DNA of 64,000 bases from Terfezia claveryi (taxonomy: Eukaryota; Ascomycota; Pezizomycetes; Pezizales; Pezizaceae), in the NCBI GenBank assembly GCA_015179025.1, contig WHUX01000141.1:1-64000 (forward strand), written 5' to 3'. Position 1 is the stretch's first letter; each line of letters begins with the position of its first letter. The position numbers were made by a program, and so were the translations under genes. The notes under the pieces are model-generated. The model made no database searches. It saw nothing but the letters and a program-made list of their open reading frames with translations, and was not told the DNA's origin. Below are positions 33,106 to 45,229 of this stretch, one piece after another.

Positions 33106-34683
33106 ATGTCCTTGTACATCCCGCCACTTAGCCTCCTTATCCCACTCTTCCTCCCCCTCTACCTTGCACTCATAATCGACTTCGGTGGTCCCTATCGCAC
33201 CACCCCCAAACCACTCCTCCTCCTCGGCTCCCTCCTAAATATCTACCTCCGCTACCTCCCCGGCCTCCTCCCATACCTCACAACACACCACCCCCAGACC
33301 CCGCCTGCTATCCTTCACCTCTTCTCAAACTGGGAGGTAAAGCTCGCCATTTTCCTGCGCATATGCGCCGATAACGACATAATTCTCCAGTGGAATGTAC
33401 CTTGGTGGAAGGTGCTTGTGTTTACGCTCCTTTGGATCCCATATTGCCAAATTTCATTACTAGGGGATAGGGTCAGCACCGAGTCGTTGTTGGGGAGCAG
33501 GGATGGGAGCAAGCCACCCAAGGTTAGAGCGTGGGCGTGGGCCAAGGTATGGGGCCAGGGGGTAATGCATATCGGGTTATGTGTGGCTCTTATGGGAGTG
33601 GGCTATGGCGAAGAGAGAGGATCGGTGTGGGAAATTATCAGGGCAGTGTTCAATCCAAGGTGGAAGGACACTGCTGGAGTGGTTCCGATCTGGGATTTTA
33701 TTAAGCAGTTGCTGGTTGATGCGGCAAGGGCGGTCTTGGTTTTGATTACGTGTGTGAATTTGAATAACTGGGTAACATATTATTGGATAGCACAGACGGC
33801 GAAGAGGTGGCATGAGGTGAATCCATGGGAGTGGGACAAGATGAGATGGGAGGGGGAGTGGAAGGGGTGGGGAGCCGTATTCGGTGAAAATGAGGAAGAA
33901 TTGGGCGAGGAGGAAGAATGGGACGAGGAGAAAGAAGAGGATGAGGAGGAGGGGAGGGTAAGGATTCTTAGATTGGAATTGGGAAGGCAGGAAGACAAGG
34001 AGGTGGAAGAAAGGTGGAGGGAGGCCGTGGAACAGGAGAGAAGGCGGGAAGAAATTCAGGCCATGGCCATGTTTCACAAGTGGGATACTCGCTGGACCAT
34101 CTTCATAGCTTCGCAGCATGAGCCGGAGCAGGCCCACTGGAGATGGTTCATAAGCGAGCTTTACTGCAGCTCGATGGCTGACAATGCCTACCATCCTATG
34201 GATAGCTCTCGTGAAACACGCTTTGAACCTTCGTCAAGGGAGCGCTGGGAGCGGCACGAACCATTAGATCAGCGGGACTGGAATGAGGTTTTCAACGACT
34301 GGGAAAGGATACGCACCGCTCAGCAGGACGTAAGTTGGAGGACGGCAATTCCTCGGTTTAGAGATGTGGATAAGGATGATGAGATACAGCCGGACAAGGT
34401 ATTAATTATCAGGCTGTCAGAGGAGGGGTTTGCTCACTATGGAATCTCACTGCCGGCGAGGGAGAGTGACGATGAGCGTAATACAAATGTGCCGAGGAAG
34501 GCAAGGGATTTCTTGGTGTTGGTTGTGGCGGACGAGATGATGTTGGTGGGCCTGCCGGGGATGCAGCTGTACGGTTATACGAAAGATATGCAAAAGGAGA
34601 TTGAGGACGCAGAGGAGAGGGAGCGGCGGTATGATGAACGGGATAGGCAGCGAGCTGCTGCGCGTCAGGAAGGGCTTCGCTAG
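33106..34683 (+). CDS. Multi-pass membrane protein with acidic cytosolic domain
   Basis: An intact intronless frame of 525 residues with ATG at 33106. Hydrophobic segments lie at about 8-26, 36-58, 101-119, 152-168 and 202-222. A strongly acidic stretch follows (261-283, mostly Glu/Asp), then a charged region rich in Arg, Glu and Trp to the end. There is no cleavable-looking signal peptide. I do not recognise the family; it looks lineage-specific. The layout resembles the frameshifted gene at 10579, which might make them distant paralogues (inference). No functional clue comes from neighbours, which are repeats on the left and a STAND relic on the right. Confidence 0.7.
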   Translation: MSLYIPPLSLLIPLFLPLYLALIIDFGGPYRTTPKPLLLLGSLLNIYLRYLPGLLPYLTTHHPQTPPAILHLFSNWEVKLAIFLRICADNDIILQWNVPWWKVLVFTLLWIPYCQISLLGDRVSTESLLGSRDGSKPPKVRAWAWAKVWGQGVMHIGLCVALMGVGYGEERGSVWEIIRAVFNPRWKDTAGVVPIWDFIKQLLVDAARAVLVLITCVNLNNWVTYYWIAQTAKRWHEVNPWEWDKMRWEGEWKGWGAVFGENEEELGEEEEWDEEKEEDEEEGRVRILRLELGRQEDKEVEERWREAVEQERRREEIQAMAMFHKWDTRWTIFIASQHEPEQAHWRWFISELYCSSMADNAYHPMDSSRETRFEPSSRERWERHEPLDQRDWNEVFNDWERIRTAQQDVSWRTAIPRFRDVDKDDEIQPDKVLIIRLSEEGFAHYGISLPARESDDERNTNVPRKARDFLVLVVADEMMLVGLPGMQLYGYTKDMQKEIEDAEERERRYDERDRQRAAARQEGLR

Positions 34684-35189
34684 GACGTCTAAGGGGAGAG
34701 GAATCCGACACATGTGGTCCTCACATATGAGCTAGCCTTCACTCTTGAGTTGATGGGGAGCGATTAGTACATGTATTTTTATCCCTTCTAAGCTTCTTTG
34801 TTACTTTATTTTAAACCAAGTGCTTGGGCATTGGGAACCTTTCAAGCAATATTGCAATTACGAGAGATATGACATAATTACTGGTTACAATTCTATTCCA
34901 TCTCCTTTAACGGAGTTGAGGGTAATTGCAGAGTGATACATGTAGTTGATCAACTATACTTATATAGTCTGAAACTTGGCTCATTCGCTAGAAATAGGTA
35001 ATCCTACAAATATGGTATAGTTACTAGTTGTCGCAGTTGGTTCCACAGATTTGAGGGGGGAAGGACTTATACGCCAAAAAATATGGAACAGTACCAGCTG
35101 CATACACTTAGGTACTGGGACCTACAAATATGTGAAACAAAAATTCTTGGCTGGAAACCTCAGCCGAACTATCCAACCCGAGTAATTCA
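34684..35189. other. 3' flank and spacer
   Basis: No gene is supported. The first part is the likely 3' UTR of the membrane protein. Sequence from about 35083 has a short open frame that does not align with the STAND relic's frame. Confidence 0.4.
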
Positions 35190-36910
35190 CAACATCACCA
35201 TATCTCATGACCACACCGTGCCTTGCGACACATCCAACCGCTGGAGCGAGTGTGTCCGCACCATCCGCATTCACAAAGGCTCTTCAACGCTTCCAGGATG
35301 GGCTCACGGCTGCAGAAATTGCGGAGTTTTTGGGAGCTACATACATACAATCGATGTGGCAGCTCGGCTTGCAAATTATCGCCAGAATAGACCCTTTCAT
35401 TAGCGGCCCCACACGATACGCCAGTACTGTTGAGGTTTTTGTCTAGACAAAACCAGATATTATGACATTTATATGGGTAGCTGTATTTCCCTTACGCTGA
35501 ATTATTTGTAATTCAGTACTTCCGCTGACGACACAAGGCTCACATTAATAGGGGGGCATTGAAAACGTTACTCCAAGGTCAGTCCCCGTTGGGATTGATT
35601 GGCGTTGCCAATATTTTAGCCTCTGAAGTAACATCAATCACTATGTTTCACGTCCTAGATTACGAATAGCTTCACCAATCATTTTGAGAAACTAGTGAGA
35701 GCATTCCAGAGAATAGGAGAAAATCACTTACGGTTCATTGCCTATGGGAAAATCCTTCAGTATGATTTACGACTGCAAGAAGTAGTCGCTTTGGTTTATG
35801 AGGACATCGAAGCGAACATGGAAATTTTTCCGTTAGGTGATGTGGGTACTTCTATCTATTGGCCCTCTAATAATCCATATTTATGCATGAAAGTGATTGG
35901 TATATTTGCATTTCTAGCATGGCACATTCTTTTCGACAGTGCATGGAATGACTTTGACGGCCCCGTTCAAGCAATCCTAGACAAATTGAACAGCCACAAA
36001 GAATTGCTAGATAAAGAGCCCCTAGTATCAGAAACGCAGGAAGCAGGTTCAGCCCATAGAATTTCATGAGCAGTAAGTTTGATGAGATCAGTAGCGATGA
36101 AATCAAGGGAGCCGAAGATGCTAGAAACTGAGCAGAGAGATCGAATTTGAAGGAGATCAGTCTTTAACTGGATCGATGGTATTGACGGTGAAAATGACAA
36201 TGAAACAGCAAACAGTCGCCTTCACTAAGGCACTGGAGAGTGGCTTTTTAATCGTAAGGAGTTTGTTGACTGGCTGAATGGCATTTCCAACGTTACTTTT
36301 TAGTTGAGTGGAAAGCCAGGATGCGGTTAGTACCCCAGAATTCCCCTATCAAATGTATATAGCTAGGGCCGGCTGATTTCAGGGGTATACTTCTCACTCT
36401 ATAGGAAAGACAGTTCTTGTCTCCCCCATGATACATGGGCTAAAACAGCAGAGAGCAAATCCCGTTTTATACCTTGTCTGTGGATTACAGATATATTAGC
36501 AAAGAACACTGCCTATGCTTCTCCGGGCGTTCACGTCGCAGTTTCCAGCGCACAATCTAGACATGCTCCCATTCTCAAACCAATGGATGTGTGCAAGCTC
36601 ACAAACTTCAGCCTCGCTAGCAACATTGAGAAAGCATTTGACCGCATTTTGGATCAAGGAAACAACTAGCAAATTATTTGATCTTGCGGGTGGTACGTAT
36701 TCGAACCTTGCTATCCTTGGCCATGGTGGTTTGAACTCTACTCCTTCTATCATGATGCTCTCATAATATTTAACATGTTATGTTGGATGCAGGCATGTTT
36801 CTCTGGGTCCAACTCGTAATAGAATGCATCTTCCAGGTTTCATACAACACTAGAAGAAGTCGAGGAAGGCGTTGACAATTTACCAGAAGGGTTGGATTAA
36901 GCGTATAAAT
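35190..36910 (+). pseudogene. STAND/NLR-like NACHT receptor relic
   Basis: Pieces in order match a fungal NACHT receptor. The N-terminal helical domain is AFTKALQRFQDGLTAAEIAE at about 35264 and DPFISGPTRYASTVEVFV ending at 35446, then FEKLVRAFQRIGENHLRF and VALVYEDIE at 35677-35815, then FDSAWNDFDGPVQAILDKL. Next come GTGEWLFNRKEFVDWLNGIS (about 36230-36290) and a P-loop SGKPGCGKTVLV split by an 89-bp intron (36326-36414). Finally GMFLWVQLVIE (about 36790-36825) and EEVEEGVDNLPEGLD match the segment after the nucleotide-binding domain. Several in-frame stops (after EVFV, in LH-stop-GTG, before LSGKP) fit Gln, Arg or Trp codons changed by one transition. The C-terminal repeat domain is missing. 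Such receptors act in non-self recognition in fungi. Confidence 0.78.
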
Positions 36911-38061
36911 TGTCCACTTACCCATTGCGATAAGGAACACAGCCAAATAAGACCAAGCTAGGTACGGAAGGAAAATTGAGCGATCACCAAGCAACACAAG
37001 ATACCAACAAACACTGCAGATCCTCAGATTGCTCGCCTGTACATGCCGGTCTGTGACGGTTTCTGAGGTCGAGAGCTAGCTTATGATCGATACTGAAAGT
37101 GATAAAAGGAAAGGCAGACCCATCATAAGAGAATGTAGCACGCTCATTGAGATACTACTACCAACTACCAACTATAAATACAAATTACCAATTACCAACT
37201 ACCCCAATCCCGATCCAGATTCTGAAGCACCTTACGACAATCAACTACTCCCGACCAACGTCACTTCACGGTTTTTATAGCGAGAAAGATGCGTTAGTTA
37301 TATACCTTGCTTCAGATGCTCATTTGCTTGCTGTTGGCAGCTACTACCGCGTTCGGATCTGGGCACCGAAAAGTTAGAGTTGAGGGTAACAGACTCTAAC
37401 AGCAACCACCAACAACAAACCACCACATTCCCATGACTCCTGCTCCCAACCTCATAACATGAGGTATGAGTCAGGTTAGCAACCCGTCGATGTTCCGTTC
37501 TCATATCACGTCGATCTCGGTCAACCGGATTCACTCCTCACGTTACGTCACATTCTCCCACATTCCACGCCGCGGCAAAATAAACCTCAGTAAGATATTT
37601 AATTCATCAACCGGGCCCATCCCCATCCACTTTCAAAAATACTGCTCACGATTACCACCTATAGCTACCCCTCTCTTCCCCCCAGGCGGCACCCCACAAA
37701 ATCTGACCACCACCCATCCCAATCGCCGAATTAAGACTTAAGCACTATTACCATGAAGTCCAAAAACTGGACATACTATCATATCCACCGCCAGAGAAGC
37801 AGGAAAGAAAAATGCAATCAAGCAGGCAAAAGGTAAAAAGGAAGGCTACTCAAGAGTAAGCAAGATATAGGAAAGGAAGGAAAGCTAAAGTTGAGGCAAG
37901 GCATACAAATACACCAAGATTACAATAACTACTCAGGTACGTTCAGTATAGGATGTCTTCTATCCATCAATACCATGCCCAGCCTCATCGACAAAACGCC
38001 AAGCAAGAAAATTACAAACACAACCCATCAATCCCCACATCCCAGAGACCTCAGCCTCCCT
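36911..38061. other. Spacer between the STAND relic and the channel gene
   Basis: No gene was found. A short tandem repeat of the form ctaccaactaccaacta / attaccaattacc lies at about 37151-37202. The last 300 bp are probably the 3' UTR of the minus-strand channel gene. Confidence 0.5.
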
Positions 38062-40800
38062 TTAATAGATCGGCTCCATCTTCCACCCAGGTGGCATACT
38101 CTTCTCCTCCACCCTCATCATCTTCCCCGTAACCTCATCAATCACCGCCCCCTCATCCTCACAGCTAATCACCGCCTCGGTATGCGCACACTCCTGCCTA
38201 CTCACGCCTCCCACATCTCTCGGGAACCACAGAACAGGCGGCTCCGAACTCACACTAGGATGGTAATACGCCTCACGCTCCTCCTCAGGTGTATAGAGGA
38301 TTTCTGGGAAATCCTGCCGGGGGATAAGCTTCCTGAGCTCGAGGTAGTTTGCGTGTTTCTCGGGATGAAGGAATTTTGCAATGATTCCGACCTTTTTGAT
38401 GGGGGTGGTGACGAGAGCAACCGGGTTGCGGAAGGCGGCGCCGGCGCCTGCGCCTTTTTTGCTTTCGCCTTCCGGTGTAACGGTGGGGAAGAGTGGACCT
38501 TCTTCAGGGACAGTATTGGGGTCGCCGTCTTCCGCTGCGAGGAGACGCTCTTCGACGTCTTCGAGGGATTTGGGAAGAAAGCGGAGAAGGGGATCAACGG
38601 CTTCAGAAAGTGCGACTTGGAAGAGGATGGTGAAGATTAGAAAGATAACCATCAAGATTAGTGGACCAATAGCAGCTTTGAGACCAAATAACCCGATCAG
38701 CACGATCTCCGCAAGGTAGATACCAGTCATGGTTTGGTAAAGGGCGCGGGGGTAGACGAGACCCTTGGTATCGATTGAGGCGTTGTAGACAAAGAGGAGG
38801 TTATATCTGTAGGCGAAGTATAGGAGCGATAGTCCAATCGTTGCAAAGAGCATGACTAGGGGAGAAATAATGGAGTATGTAATTGCAATGACGGTGATGT
38901 TGGTGTATGCTGGGAAAACGGTTCCCCAGCCGACTCCGGAAAGGGTACTCCATCGCTTGAACATCTTTCGCGGGGTGTTATCCAAAAGCATACCGAGGAT
39001 CTTGAAGACGACGAATCCAGCGATCTGAAGGAGAGCACCGGCGGATATTGCGAGGCCTTGGAGAATCATGAATGCAATGTAAAAGTTTGAGGCTTTTGGG
39101 ATAGATTCGGCAAGGAGACCAGGGGCGGACATTGGGTCGGTGATGATCTTTTGGAGGGCGGCGGAAGCAGCGCTGGAGAGAGTGGTGACAAGGAAGACCT
39201 GGACAACCTGGAAGAGAAAGTAGGAGTTTTGAGTCCTGAGCTCAATCTGGGAGAGGGACGGTGCACCGGCGATTCTTGCACAGAGACGGAGAACAATAGG
39301 CAGCATTGCCATGAGGATGGCCAACATGACGGCAGGGAGAAGACCAGTGATCAAGCCCAAGATGGGTTTCGGGACGTCATTGATGAACACCAAAAACGGG
39401 ATGTTCTTGGTGAGATAGTTGATCTGGGAGATCATGGCGGTGAAGGCAACCGGGATAGACCAGAAGATAACGAGAGCAACTATGAATGCGGTGGTGGATG
39501 CAAACTTGACGAGTCGTTCCAGCCATTTGACCTTCAAGTTGCTCCAGACGACTTCATCGGGGGTAATCCCAATGAAACGAGGAGCCATGTGGAGGGGAAG
39601 GTGGTAAGCGAGAATCTGGACAGCAACTTGAGCCGTAGACTGAGATGTAAACTCGATGAAGGCAGAGTTGAATTTTTCGCTCTCACCGTTCTTGATCTTT
39701 TCCTGCAGCGCCTTAACCTCCGGGATCAACGCCCCCAATCTCTCCCTACACCAGTCAATAGTATCGACCTTCTCCCCCACCAGGAACTTGAGCCTATGAG
39801 TTGGCCTCTGAGATCGATCCAGCCATTTTGCAGCCACGCTTCCACTTGTCTCATTATCTCCAGCCTCGTCCGCAGTGGTCCCAAAACCGCCCTTCTTCCT
39901 CCTCGCCGCATCAGCAAGCTTAATCAACTTGACCTCCGCTGCCTCCAGCTTCATGGCAACTTCATCCCGCTCCTTGACCAGTTCCTCAAGCTTATCAGTG
40001 TCAGAATTGATCCAGATGCGCTTGACATTGTCAAAGACCCTGCGCAGAGCACTCTCGGACATGTATTCCGGTGGGATACAAGTGATCAATACCGTCCTTG
40101 CTGAGATCCTTGGTCCGTACAATGGACTGAACATAAACGCCTGGCGGAGATTGATGTAGAAAATCAACTCGCGGTAGATTGTGTAGAGGACGAAGCCAAA
40201 GAATACCCAAGCAACAAAGACGTGCGCATAGTATCTCTCCTTCTTAATGCAGTTGGAGAAAGACATAATGTCGAGACCTTGCTGTCCGCCCCCGCCGGTG
40301 ATGTTGATGGGGAAGAGGATGGGGAAGATGAAACAGCATCCAAAGAAGCAAATCATGCGAGCTTTGCGGAGGTACCGGAGGAAAAAGTAGCCATCAAGGC
40401 CAGAGGCTGCCAAAATCGTAGAATCACTGTCAGAGTTCACAAATATATTAGCCTTTTAATCCAATGTCCCGGCGGAAGAACGAGATCCGTACTCAGTCCG
40501 ACCCACGCCACCAATCCAACTCAGGAACCCCTCCTGTCCTTGCACACGCTGAACCGCCTTCCTCTTGTGTTCCGGCACAGTCTCTACATATGCCAAGGGC
40601 ATGTAATATCTCTTTTGAATCCTCCTCAAAATCATAAACAACAAAATCATGACGGCGAAAACCACCAGATTGGTTACGAGGGTTGACACCAATGTGGAGA
40701 CTGAGGAATTAGTAGCAGAACCAATGTTAACGTCCTTGTTCTCAATGCTGGCCCGCCGCAGCAGGCCCTGCGCGAGGATGGGGAATTTTGCTGTGGCCAT
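38062..40800 (-). CDS. CSC1/RSN1-family stress-gated cation channel
   Basis: Two exons (40800-40493 and 40426-38062) join across a 66-bp intron (GTACGG...CTCTGACAG) into 890 residues, a usual size for the family. Exon 1 holds an N-terminal membrane helix (residues about 37-60). Exon 2 follows the family order: SGLDGYFFLRYLRKARMICF and later extracellular-side helices; a cytosolic domain with YGPRISARTVLITCIPPEYM and IEFTSQSTAQVAVQIL; then a core of many helices (SIPVAFTAMISQINYL, LPAVMLAILMAMLPIVLRL, GVGWGTVFPAYTNITVIAIT, VYPRALYQTMTGIYLAEIVL). Proteins of this OSCA/TMEM63-related family conduct cations, including calcium, on osmotic stress, at the plasma or internal membranes. The C-terminal tail (PVLWFPRDVGGVSRQE) matches fungal RSN1-type members. 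Intact and not RIP-affected. Confidence 0.95.
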
Positions 40801-41144
40801 TTTTCGTCGATGGGTGAGGTCAAGACCTGGACGGCGAGTTTGGTCAGCTCCCGAACTATCTCAATTGTGGGGGGGGGGGAAATATGCGACAGCGATGGAG
40901 GGGAGGGCAGCATTAATAGAAAATGAGAAAAGAGTATCAAGCGAAAGTGCAAGCACAGGTTGAACGTACCTCGAAGTATAGGGGTCAAAAGGAAGGATAC
41001 CGATCACAGTGAGATTTGGAGACAGGAGCGACACGAAGGATTAAAGTTAAAGTACCCTGGCGCGGACAGTTGCGAATGCAACCTATTGACCGGCCGATAG
41101 CAAGAGGATAGGGAGTTAATTTATGTTTGTAGTACCCGATCGTC

Positions 41145-41345
41145 GCTTGTGAGGAGGGGGGGGTGTTGGGGGGGGGGGGAGGGGTGACAGGGGGAGGTGC
41201 GACCCCAGCAAGATGGATGCTTCAATCTTATGCAGCCAGCGACGGGGCCCAGATGCGATGTGGGGGATGGGGGGAATGGGGGAGGGGATGAGGACGGGAG
41301 ATGGGAGGTGGGAGGTGGGAGGTAGATTGGCGGTTGAGGAGAAAA
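41145..41345. promoter_or_regulatory. G-rich tract upstream of the channel gene
   Basis: Plus-strand runs of G (for example gttgggggggggggagggg and gggggatggggggaatggg, then three ggtgggag repeats) give many closely spaced G-runs 350-550 bp upstream of the channel's ATG. Four-stranded G structures are possible. A regulatory role is inference. Confidence 0.4.
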
Positions 41346-43139
41346 GGAGCGATGAGGGGAGGAGGACAAGAGGCCGAGGGACCATGTGCAACAATTTGCT
41401 CCCTTCCGACTTGGCTTGCGAAATTCCAAGCACAGCACCACCAGAGAGAGTAAACAATATAATTGATCCTGCTGATAGGAATAAAGAGAAGAAAAAAGAA
41501 AATGTGTGAACGAGTTACGGCGACATGATGAGACAACGCAGCAGAGAGAGTTGGAGATTGGATGATGCACAGCAGTGTACGGTACGTACCGTAAAGCGTA
41601 TGAGACTGGGCCAGAGATTGGGCGACATGTGTGGAGCGTAGAGTAAATCGCAAATTACAGCGGCCCCGGCACAGTATGGAAAAAGCAATAACTATCTCCG
41701 TGTTGGAAAAGGGGTACCTAAGTACCTACTACTATACCGTATGTATGGCCAAATGAAATAAAAAAACAAAACAAAAAAAACAAGCATTTGCCATTAGAGT
41801 GGCGCTTTGCCCCATCCTGGTATTCGGGTATCGATATCGTGGTTTTCTAGGCGCGATGCTCACTGGGGAATGCAATTATGAGTTACTCTCTACCCAGGTA
41901 GTTATAGTATAGTTATGGGGTACTGTAGGTATGGGGTACTGTTAGGTATGGGGCATGGGGTACAGTTAGTTATGGGTTATGGGTTGGGTGTTAACCCCGA
42001 TCTATAAGTTGTGGCTGAGGATAAACAAATCAGATGAACCCGTTCGGATTTGCCACAATTGATGCGGTGTGACGCTGCAGGTGCAGCTTCCAAGTTGAGC
42101 CTACTGCATGTAATAGTCTGGTGGCGTCGAGTAGCCCCTCAAAACCGCCACAGATCATCAATTCGTTGCCTCGAAACCGCATGGGCTTCCCCACTTCTGA
42201 CGCCCATCTCGTTGAACCAATCGCGAGGGATTAGTTCCCTTTTGGTTAGATATATCCGTGTGTTATGTCTCAGAATGAAATCCCGACGTCACGGGTACGG
42301 AGAAAGAAGACTGTTTGGATAACTCCGCCGGTGCGCCGGCATAACCCACGTCTTCATGCATTCCCGCCAGACTTGTTTATGACTACGGCAGGTGCTTATG
42401 TAGGTTTCTGCATGCGACAATTCTCTCAACGATGGGCAAGCAAGCAATTTCCTGAAGTATATATGACACGTCGTTTCGATGACATAGAAATGCAAGGATA
42501 TCAATTGCAAGATCTTCACTCGCGTATCTCTCTCGGCATGCTTACCTTGTGGGTTAGCATGGCAGTGGGGTTGTACTGTATGTTAAGTCTAGCTCCCAAT
42601 GAAGCAAGTTTCCAAGTCTTATCTGATTCTTCGTCCTGCCGTTGCCGACTCATCGGGTTTGACACCTTGCAAGCGTAGCCAAAAAAAATCATCACAGATA
42701 TGTTCCGCAAAGGCAACAATAATATGTGAAATCTTGTATGTATGTAATTTGACTATACAATGTTACTGAAGGAAGATAGAATATATGAATTACAACATAA
42801 TTATATTCATCCCGGATCATACTGGGATTACACCTCCAGATATACATATACAACCGTCAAATGGATATGCAACATGAAGACCTACAGTTATACTCGAGCT
42901 CTGTGGTCTGTAGAGTACACCGAATGAAATATATGTAGTCCAGAGTGCAGTCCAGCTCTATCTGTATAGAAACCCCAGCCAGTTAACGCCCGAATCGGCA
43001 TCCATAGCTAGGCCTATAGGTAGTGTACATGAGTCAAACTTCAAACTTCGAAATTTTCCAACCTCGTTATATACCTACCTATATGTACAGGAGCCGACGA
43101 ACGACCTCCTGTCAACATCATCACATGGGTTTGTTTTGT
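41346..43139. other. Spacer with low-complexity repeats
   Basis: A degenerate repeat of ggtatggggtactgt and gttatgggttatgggttggg occupies about 41905-41990; an A/C-rich aaaacaaaa stretch lies at 41757-41785. An open frame at 42265-42678 (137 codons) has no recognised domain and is not called. No RNA gene was seen. Confidence 0.5.
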
Positions 43140-43445
43140 TCCATACGCCAATCATGTCATGGGGCGACTATATACAGTTGGGTCAACCCATCTACCAATT
43201 ATGCGCAGGCCACGACCACCCCCGAAATTAGCATACTTAGGCTTCTACTGGTGTATACGTAATTGCTGGTTGGGTTGATCAATTGAACCATTCAGTACTC
43301 CATAATCGATTGCTGAATGTAGTCTCGACCAGACCCTCATAGACTAGCTGAATGGAACTGTCTATTGTAATAACAGTGTGTGCGAAATTAGTGAATGTGT
43401 TGTTCCAACTGTAAATAGCGCCCCATTGGCCAATGGTTCGACTCG
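43140..43445. repeat. Inverted copies of a dispersed 50-bp motif
   Basis: atggggcgactatatacagt at about 43159 (plus) is mirrored near 43424-43381 (complement caatggggcgctatttacag), with related flanks (ccaatt/ctaatt, cgca). A third copy lies at 13085-13130. The pair may be the arms of a decayed inverted-repeat element. Confidence 0.5.
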
Positions 43446-45229
43446 ATTTCACGTGCGGCATAAAATGACGAAACAAATTGATAGGTACATCTTCTTTTAT
43501 AGACCACATAAAACAAAGAGATTATATATATTTTTACTGCGTGACCAGCAATAGCGCCCAAAACAGACAGAACAACTTCTTAAGTACCAATTGGATATAT
43601 TGCTTCCATTAGCATCAGATCACAATATCAATTTGGAATTAATTTAGGTAATATCGAAGAATTCACCACCTTCCCATATAGGCAGCTGAATGTCAGGAGT
43701 GTGTACATAACTGTAAACTAAACAAGGTCGAAGTGACACAGCCTGAAGTTTTCTACAAGCCTTTTGAATCTATGAATTCTGCCAAACAGATATCGGACTT
43801 ACCAGTTGGAGGTGCAAGTCGAGAATCTGGGATGAAGCAACAATTTTTGGCTAAAGAAGTTGGAACATTTTCGTGAGCCAACCTCGCTAGTCTACAGCCT
43901 TGCACTTGAAATTTCAAATTGGGAGGACTAGAAGACATCTGCCGTCAAAAATAAAACCAAGCAAGGTCTGCCATATCGGAGCTTCAGATCACGATGTGAT
44001 TAAGTGCTATGGTGTAATGTGGTGTGCTGGTTACAAAAGATGAGACTGTCAGTAGTGGGTTCAACTGGGTCATCTAAAGCTGTTTATATGTAGCAGCGGT
44101 AGCTACGTACATGCTTCAGATCAGCGTACATGATCTGCCGGCAGCTTTCTCATATACGCCAGTCTAGTATGGATTCAAGATAGCTACTATATACCTAGTT
44201 TGGTTGCCATATACTGCCTCCCCGCCTAAGAAAGAGCGATGCCTCTGGCGTCAGTCTGAACAATATCTACTGACCTAGGCTGAATTCAGTAAGTATTTAC
44301 AGCTTCCTAGCGAAACATATATCACTAGATGTGTCGCCCCTAGTATTTACATATAACCTATTTTCCCAGAGTTGGGGCCCCTAGTTGGAACCCTCAATTA
44401 TTTGTCACATGATAATTTGCTTGTTACTCTGAACTATTATTCTTTTTCCATTTCAGTTGATATTGGCTTCAGCTTGGCTAGGATTTGGCCATTATTACCT
44501 AAGTACGCTAGTTCCATACTACCAAATACATGCTGTGCTCCAAACTCTGACCAGAGATATTATTTTGTCAACAGTGTGCCGCATACTGCTTCATGAAAGA
44601 TGCGAATCTAGCCATCGGTTCGGATAGATGTATATTTGTGCCTTTTACTCGTACACTCCCAAATGTATCAGGTGGAGATTAAGGTACTTGCAAATAACGT
44701 TTACTATTTCCATCACCCGGCCGGCACACAAGCGAAGCGAGAGTATATCCTCTACTGGGAGAGACTGTGAGGTCCATGAAATTAGGGTCCTGGTGAAGAC
44801 CGCGAGGCAAGCTTCACAGCTATTTTTTTCACTTTCCTTTTAGGGCGACCGGCGAGATGGCCCCAGATTTTTGCCCTCCTTACTATATATAACTCCTTCT
44901 CCATTAAATCAATTAGAGATATATTACCCCCCTCCGCCATTCAGGCCCCAAACTTTGGTCTGGAATGCAGTGATACAAATTTCTCGCAGATTATCACTTA
45001 TTGTGCCTCAAACCACTACTATTAAGTACCCCATCACGAGTTCCGGATTCTGTCCCAGGCGACAAGTCTGGGATTTAAAACTCCCTACGTTCTAGTTATA
45101 TAGCTCGTCAGAATTTAGCTTCTCAGAATTGATGTTTTATAGTTTCAAAGAGAAATCTCTAGCCACCATAGGGCATCTCCTTCCTACAGGAATTGATCCT
45201 AAGCATCATATCCCTTAGTCTGGTTTTTA
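43446..45229. other. AT-rich spacer
   Basis: Only short broken frames were seen, and no repeat family was recognised. It may contain further decayed exons of the permease relic that follows, but none could be read. Confidence 0.4.

Noticed and set aside
39151..40104. 317-codon plus-strand frame
   Set aside because: Antisense of the channel gene, which has clear family motifs.
41905..41990. Telomere-like gttatgggttatgggttggg
   Set aside because: Degenerate and short; not a TTAGGG array. More likely a local simple repeat.
42265..42678. 137-codon plus-strand frame
   Set aside because: No recognisable domain and no homology clue; kept out of the gene list.
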